This document shows, one piece after another, positions 6,378 to 9,254 of a stretch of DNA of 9,254 nt. Source of the stretch: Alphaproteobacteria bacterium (GTDB lineage Bacteria > Pseudomonadota > Alphaproteobacteria > Micropepsales > Micropepsaceae); assembly GCA_003131925.1 (NCBI GenBank), contig PKWC01000068.1, forward strand, positions 24,278 to 33,531, in the 5' to 3' direction. A program made the position numbers and the translations under genes. The notes below the pieces were generated by a model, which saw nothing but the letters and a program-made list of their open reading frames with translations, ran no database searches and was not told the DNA's origin. Position 1 is the first letter of the stretch, and every line of letters begins with the position of its first letter.

Positions 6378-7406
6378 ATGAGTGGCGGAAGGGGCGACCG
6401 CATTGCCTTGGCGCGCAACCGTGACGGACGCTTGGAGGCGTTCTACTGCGGACCAGACAACTCGATCTTCCACCAGCGGCAGGTTTCTCCTGGCGGCCGC
6501 TGGACGCCGCCGCGCGCGACCGGCAATTCCGCCAACGAGCTTGCGCTTGCACGCAATGTGGACGGTCGCCTGGAACTCTTCTGGGTCGACGCCAGATTTT
6601 CACTTTTCCACATGTGCCAGAATGTTGCCGGAAGAGCCTGGAGTGAGCACAAACAGTTTCCCGGAAGAGGGCGGCATATCGCCCTCGAGCGCAATTTCGA
6701 CGGGCGGCTCGAACTTGCTTACGTGGGCCTCGATTCCGGCATCTACAGCGACCGGCAGATGTTTCCGGGAAAATCCTGGCGCGGATCGCAGGCGCTTCCG
6801 GGCATTGCGCGCAAGCTTGCACCGGCCCGTAACAAGGACGGACGGCTCGAGCTCTTCTATGTCGGAGCGGACGCCGGCATTTATCACAACTGGCAACAGG
6901 CACCAGGCAAGGCATGGGACGGCTCCGCCGCCCTTCCCGGCAAGGCCACGCAAATCGCCGCGGCGTGCAATGCAGACGGAAGACTCGAGATATTTTGCAT
7001 TGGACCGGATTCCGCCCTCTATCACTTTTGGCAGATTGCGCCCGGGAAGGCCTGGGCGGGTTCTGCGACGTTGCAGGTGGCTGCCAAGGAGATCGCAGCG
7101 TTTGTGAGCGCCGACGGGCGTCTCGAAGTCTTCTACGTCGGCACGGACTCCCGAGTTCGCCACCTACGGCAATTATCGCCTGGGAAGAATTGGAGCGCCC
7201 CGACGGTGCTCGCCGCTCACGCAGCGCACATCGCGGCAGCGCAAAACGCCGACGGCCGGCTAGAACTCTTCTACATCGGGACCGACGCGGAGGCGCACCA
7301 TCTCCGGCAGGTCTCTGTGGGCGGAGCCTGGCAAGACGTCGAAGTCGAAGTTGAAGCCGAAGCCGACGTCCATGCACCCGCTCCGCAGGAAGCACTCCAG
7401 GCATAG
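6378..7406 (+). CDS. Seven-repeat beta-propeller lectin-like protein (PLL/DUF346 type)
   Basis: The 342-residue product is almost entirely seven tandem repeats, beginning at residues 7, 54, 100, 146, 192, 238 and 284; the first is 47 residues and the next five exactly 46. The consensus is roughly h-A-x-A-x-N-x-D-G-R-L-E-h-F-Y-h-G-x-D-x-x-h-x-H-x-x-Q-x-x-P-G-x-x-W. DGRLE is present in all seven and one Trp closes each unit. This matches the Photorhabdus PLL/PHL fucose-binding lectins, seven-bladed propellers, and DUF346 repeats, so I infer a sugar-binding propeller. Sugar specificity cannot be read. No signal peptide or membrane segment is visible. The tail after about 320 is acidic (alternating Glu/Val/Ala), and its first strand may close the ring with blade 1. 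ATG 6378 is preferred, with GGGTGAG about 6 nt upstream; an in-frame GTG at 6369 adds three residues and a TAA at 6345 bounds the frame. Confidence 0.8.
   Translation: MSGGRGDRIALARNRDGRLEAFYCGPDNSIFHQRQVSPGGRWTPPRATGNSANELALARNVDGRLELFWVDARFSLFHMCQNVAGRAWSEHKQFPGRGRHIALERNFDGRLELAYVGLDSGIYSDRQMFPGKSWRGSQALPGIARKLAPARNKDGRLELFYVGADAGIYHNWQQAPGKAWDGSAALPGKATQIAAACNADGRLEIFCIGPDSALYHFWQIAPGKAWAGSATLQVAAKEIAAFVSADGRLEVFYVGTDSRVRHLRQLSPGKNWSAPTVLAAHAAHIAAAQNADGRLELFYIGTDAEAHHLRQVSVGGAWQDVEVEVEAEADVHAPAPQEALQA
6396..7337 (+). repeat. Seven in-frame 138-141-nt coding repeats
   Basis: The lectin-like gene is built from a repeating unit of 138 nt (141 for the first), starting at 6396, 6537, 6675, 6813, 6951, 7089 and 7227. 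The most conserved stretch encodes DGRLE. At the DNA level the copies differ widely at third positions, as at GACGGACGCTTGGAG versus GACGGGCGGCTCGAA, so the amplification is old and under protein-level selection rather than a recent slippage array. Confidence 0.88.
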
Positions 7407-7517
7407 TGTCCGAACGCCTGAACAAAACGGCCAGAAATCCGGACCCCTGCAGGTATTGGCATTCACCATTGCCCGCAATCGCAGCGACAGGATTCGATTG
7501 GGCCCGCTGCCAAACAC

Positions 7518-8294
7518 CTATCGATGCGTTCCCGCCCACTCATGGAGCAAAATATCCCGCGCGTAGATGCGTTCGAGTTTCGCGCGTTGCGCGCCAATAA
7601 CAGAGCTTCGTTCCGTTGTGTCGCGGTTTTCATGAGGCAGCGAGAACGGCCGGCCGAGCTTTTCGCCGAGGCCGCGCGCGAATTCGTCGCTCCGCTCGAG
7701 CACGCCGCAATGGAAGATGTGGCGCGTGAAAAACGCCGACAGATCCTCGACGCCGTCCCACCCGACATAGCGGCAGGCGATGTCGCCATAGACGTGTTGA
7801 TGCGCGGAGAGGAAATCGAGGAAAGAATCGAAATCGTAGCGACCGGCGGCTTTGTGCAGGACGCTTGCGTCGAAGCGGTTCAAGCGCGGCTTCCGCAGGT
7901 AGTTTCGGCGCAGATAGTCATATTCCGAACGGGCGCGGGCGACGGGCTCGCGGAGCAGCGTGATGATCTTGAGCGGTTGCCCGATCGCGGCTTGCGCCGT
8001 CAGGAAATCGACATGGCCCCCCATGACGAGGTCGCCAGGCGCCGCGTCGCGGGTGATGCGTTCGAACGCCGCGCGCATGCTGAGCGTCCGATAGTGGCGG
8101 AAGAGGTTTTGGAAGCGAGCGCGCCAGAAGCGCAGGCGCTGAAGCCGCGACACCTGCCCGTCGAGATCGATCGTGTTCGGCAGATAGAATATGTGTTCGC
8201 GCCCGAACGCCTGCTCAAGGCCGCGCATCAGGCTCGCGCTGCCGCTCTTGGGCACGCGAACGCAGAGATACAGCCCCTGAAACTCGGCGCTCAT
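7518..8294 (-). CDS. Sulfotransferase family protein
   Basis: The 258-residue product looks like a PAPS-dependent sulfotransferase of the carbohydrate/sulfotransferase-2 kind, which would transfer sulfate to a sugar or other hydroxyl acceptor. Two cofactor signatures are visible: the 5'-phosphosulfate loop as VPKSGSASL (14-22), right after an N-terminal beta strand, and the 3'-phosphate motif as LLREPVARARSEYDYL (113-128), including Arg115 and Ser123. A GGHVDF segment at 92-97 resembles the strand before the second motif. No transmembrane segment or signal is seen, so it should be cytosolic. ATG 8294 has no strong ribosome site but gives the natural N terminus. It is divergent from ahcY and convergent with the lectin-like gene, leaving a 111-nt gap (7407-7517) in which I see no strong terminator. 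Acceptor unknown; a neighbouring PAPS synthesis or glycan gene is not in view. Confidence 0.78.
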   Translation of the reverse strand: MSAEFQGLYLCVRVPKSGSASLMRGLEQAFGREHIFYLPNTIDLDGQVSRLQRLRFWRARFQNLFRHYRTLSMRAAFERITRDAAPGDLVMGGHVDFLTAQAAIGQPLKIITLLREPVARARSEYDYLRRNYLRKPRLNRFDASVLHKAAGRYDFDSFLDFLSAHQHVYGDIACRYVGWDGVEDLSAFFTRHIFHCGVLERSDEFARGLGEKLGRPFSLPHENRDTTERSSVIGAQRAKLERIYARDILLHEWAGTHR

Positions 8295-8312
8295 CCGGCG
8301 ACAAATAACGAT

Positions 8313-8329
8313 ATGTACATTTCTTTATA
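8313..8329 (-). promoter_or_regulatory. Possible -10 region of the sulfotransferase gene with ATGTACAT palindrome
   Basis: On the - strand, TATAAA (8329 to 8324) matches five of six -10 positions and would place the start near 8317, about 22 nt before the ATG at 8294. No good -35 lies at 16-18 nt, where the ahcY promoter overlaps. The perfect 8-bp palindrome ATGTACAT (8313-8320) would lie at the start site and could be an operator or chance in an AT-rich patch. Confidence 0.25.
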
Positions 8330-8335
8330 TCCTTC

Positions 8336-8364
8336 TTGAAACCGACCCAACAGGCTGGTATATC
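8336..8364 (+). promoter_or_regulatory. Sigma-70-type promoter of ahcY
   Basis: TTGAAA (8336-8341, five of six matches) and TATATC (8359-8364, four of six) are separated by exactly 17 nt, and TGG immediately precedes the -10, giving an extended -10 (TGn). Transcription should start around 8371, leaving a leader of only about 19 nt that holds GGAGAG (8378-8383) and nothing more. There is therefore no room for a SAH or SAM riboswitch downstream of this promoter. Confidence 0.65.
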
Positions 8365-8389
8365 CGCTCGCCCCACCGGAGAGCCCCCC

Positions 8390-9254
8390 ATGGCCCAAGA
8401 CTATGCCGTCAAAAACGTCAACCTTGCAGACTGGGGGCGCAAGGAAATCGATATCGCCGAGACCGAAATGCCGGGTCTGATGGCGACGCGCGAGGAGTTC
8501 GGCGAATCGAAGCCGCTCACAGGCGCGCGTGTTGCGGGCTCGCTACACATGACGATCCAGACCGCGGTGTTGATCGAGACGCTGAAGGCGCTCGGCGCGG
8601 ATGTGCGCTGGGCCTCGTGCAACATTTACTCGACGCAGGACCATGCCGCAGCGGCGATCGCGGCCGGCGGCACACCCGTCTTCGCCATCAAGGGTGAGAG
8701 TCTCGAGGATTATTGGGAATACTCGCACCGCATTTTCGAATGGGCGGACGGCGGCGTGCCCAACATGATCCTCGACGATGGAGGTGACGCCACGCTGCTC
8801 GTACACCTTGGCGCGCGCGCAGAGAAAGGCGATGCCGGTTTCCTCGACAAGCCGCAGAACGAGGAGGAGGAAGTTCTCTATGCGGCGATCCTGCGCCGGT
8901 TGAAGCACAAACACGGCTGGTACACTGAGCTTGCGCAAAAGATCCGCGGCGTGACCGAAGAGACGACGACCGGTGTGCACCGCCTCTACCAGATGGAGAG
9001 GGACAGCAAGCTGCTGTTCCCCGCCATCAACGTCAACGACAGCGTCACCAAATCAAAGTTCGACAATCTCTATGGCTGCCGCGAGAGCCTGGTGGACGGT
9101 ATCCGTCGCGGCACCGACGTGATGATGGCTGGAAAGGTCGCGATGGTCGCCGGCTTCGGCGATGTCGGCAAGGGTTCGGCGGCTTCGCTGCGTCAGGCGG
9201 GATGCCGGGTCATGGTGGCCGAGATCGATCCCATCTGCGCGCTGCAGGCGGCGA
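8390..9254 (+). CDS. ahcY: Adenosylhomocysteinase (S-adenosylhomocysteine hydrolase), 3' end beyond window
   Basis: AhcY is the cytosolic NAD-dependent enzyme that hydrolyses S-adenosylhomocysteine to homocysteine and adenosine, relieving product inhibition of methyltransferases and feeding the methionine cycle. The window holds the first 288 codons of about 470, starting at ATG 8390 with GGAGAG six bases upstream. Visible motifs include PGLMATREEFG, the substrate-binding segment ARVAGSLHMTIQTAVLIETL, CNIYSTQDHAAAAIA, NMILDDGGDATLL, ETTTGVHRLYQM, PAINVNDSVTKSKFDN and the NAD-binding AGFGDVGKGSA near residues 262-272. The frame is open and unbroken to the edge. The stretch around 140-190 carries an acidic Glu-rich insertion (PQNEEEEVLY), as in the longer bacterial form of the enzyme. 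Confidence 0.98.
   Translation, partial: MAQDYAVKNVNLADWGRKEIDIAETEMPGLMATREEFGESKPLTGARVAGSLHMTIQTAVLIETLKALGADVRWASCNIYSTQDHAAAAIAAGGTPVFAIKGESLEDYWEYSHRIFEWADGGVPNMILDDGGDATLLVHLGARAEKGDAGFLDKPQNEEEEVLYAAILRRLKHKHGWYTELAQKIRGVTEETTTGVHRLYQMERDSKLLFPAINVNDSVTKSKFDNLYGCRESLVDGIRRGTDVMMAGKVAMVAGFGDVGKGSAASLRQAGCRVMVAEIDPICALQAA

Noticed and set aside
5328..6473. 381-codon - strand open frame opposite the methyltransferase gene
   Set aside because: The + strand frame has a strong ribosome site, signal peptide and SAM motif; the opposite frame is a compositional shadow.
6396..7337. CRISPR or satellite-type DNA array
   Set aside because: The period is 138 nt, in frame, and diverged mostly at silent positions; it encodes protein repeats rather than short identical direct repeats with unique spacers.
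6331..7539. 402-codon - strand open frame opposite the lectin-like gene
   Set aside because: Its regularity is only the reverse complement of the + strand repeats, and its translation is Arg/Cys-rich without the internal repeat conservation seen in the sense frame.
7524..8339. 271-codon + strand open frame opposite the sulfotransferase gene
   Set aside because: The - strand frame has both PAPS-binding motifs; the + strand frame shows none and runs into the ahcY promoter region.
8295..8389. SAH or SAM riboswitch ahead of ahcY
   Set aside because: The best promoter leaves a leader of about 19 nt and no riboswitch-like fold was recognised in the 95-nt gap.

Overview
This is a GC-rich, gene-dense bacterial window, most likely from an alphaproteobacterium, possibly a Hyphomicrobiales methylotroph or relative. 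That placement is inferred from a NodT-type outer-membrane factor, an alphaproteobacterial-looking PQQ operon with unfused pqqC and pqqD, and an alphaproteobacterial-style ahcY. No rRNA or taxonomic marker is present, so the assignment is tentative.

Layout. Positions 1-335 hold no supportable gene. A + strand gene (336-1856) encodes a lipoprotein outer-membrane channel of the TolC/NodT family, without adjacent pump genes. It converges with a complete pqqABCDE operon on the - strand (5254 down to 2048). The gap between the two is filled by a roughly 175-nt palindromic element with 16-bp perfect terminal inverted repeats and an internal terminator-like hairpin. In the PQQ operon, pqqB-C-D-E are linked by 4-bp GTGA/ATGA overlaps. 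The 25-residue precursor peptide gene pqqA is set apart by a perfect 11-bp stem-loop followed by a short T run, a likely attenuator that would give more pqqA than pqqBCDE message.

Divergent from pqqA, the + strand carries an exported protein with a class I methyltransferase fold (5442-6200). It is followed by an unusual lectin-like protein made of seven regular 46-47-residue repeats (6378-7406), which I read as a seven-bladed beta-propeller of the PLL/DUF346 type. A sulfotransferase-like gene on the - strand (8294-7518) converges on the lectin. It is divergent from ahcY (8390 to the window edge, incomplete), which has the clearest promoter in the window.

How the genes fit together. PqqA is cross-linked by PqqE with PqqD as chaperone, then processed and oxidised (PqqB, PqqC) to the PQQ cofactor of periplasmic alcohol and sugar dehydrogenases. 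The processing protease (pqqF/G) is not in the window. AhcY removes S-adenosylhomocysteine made by methyltransferases. The lectin and sulfotransferase suggest surface-glycan recognition or modification, but no sequence evidence ties them to each other or to PQQ. The least ordinary items are the seven-repeat propeller, the PqqB lacking its usual cysteine cluster, the signal-peptide-bearing methyltransferase and the palindromic intergenic element.
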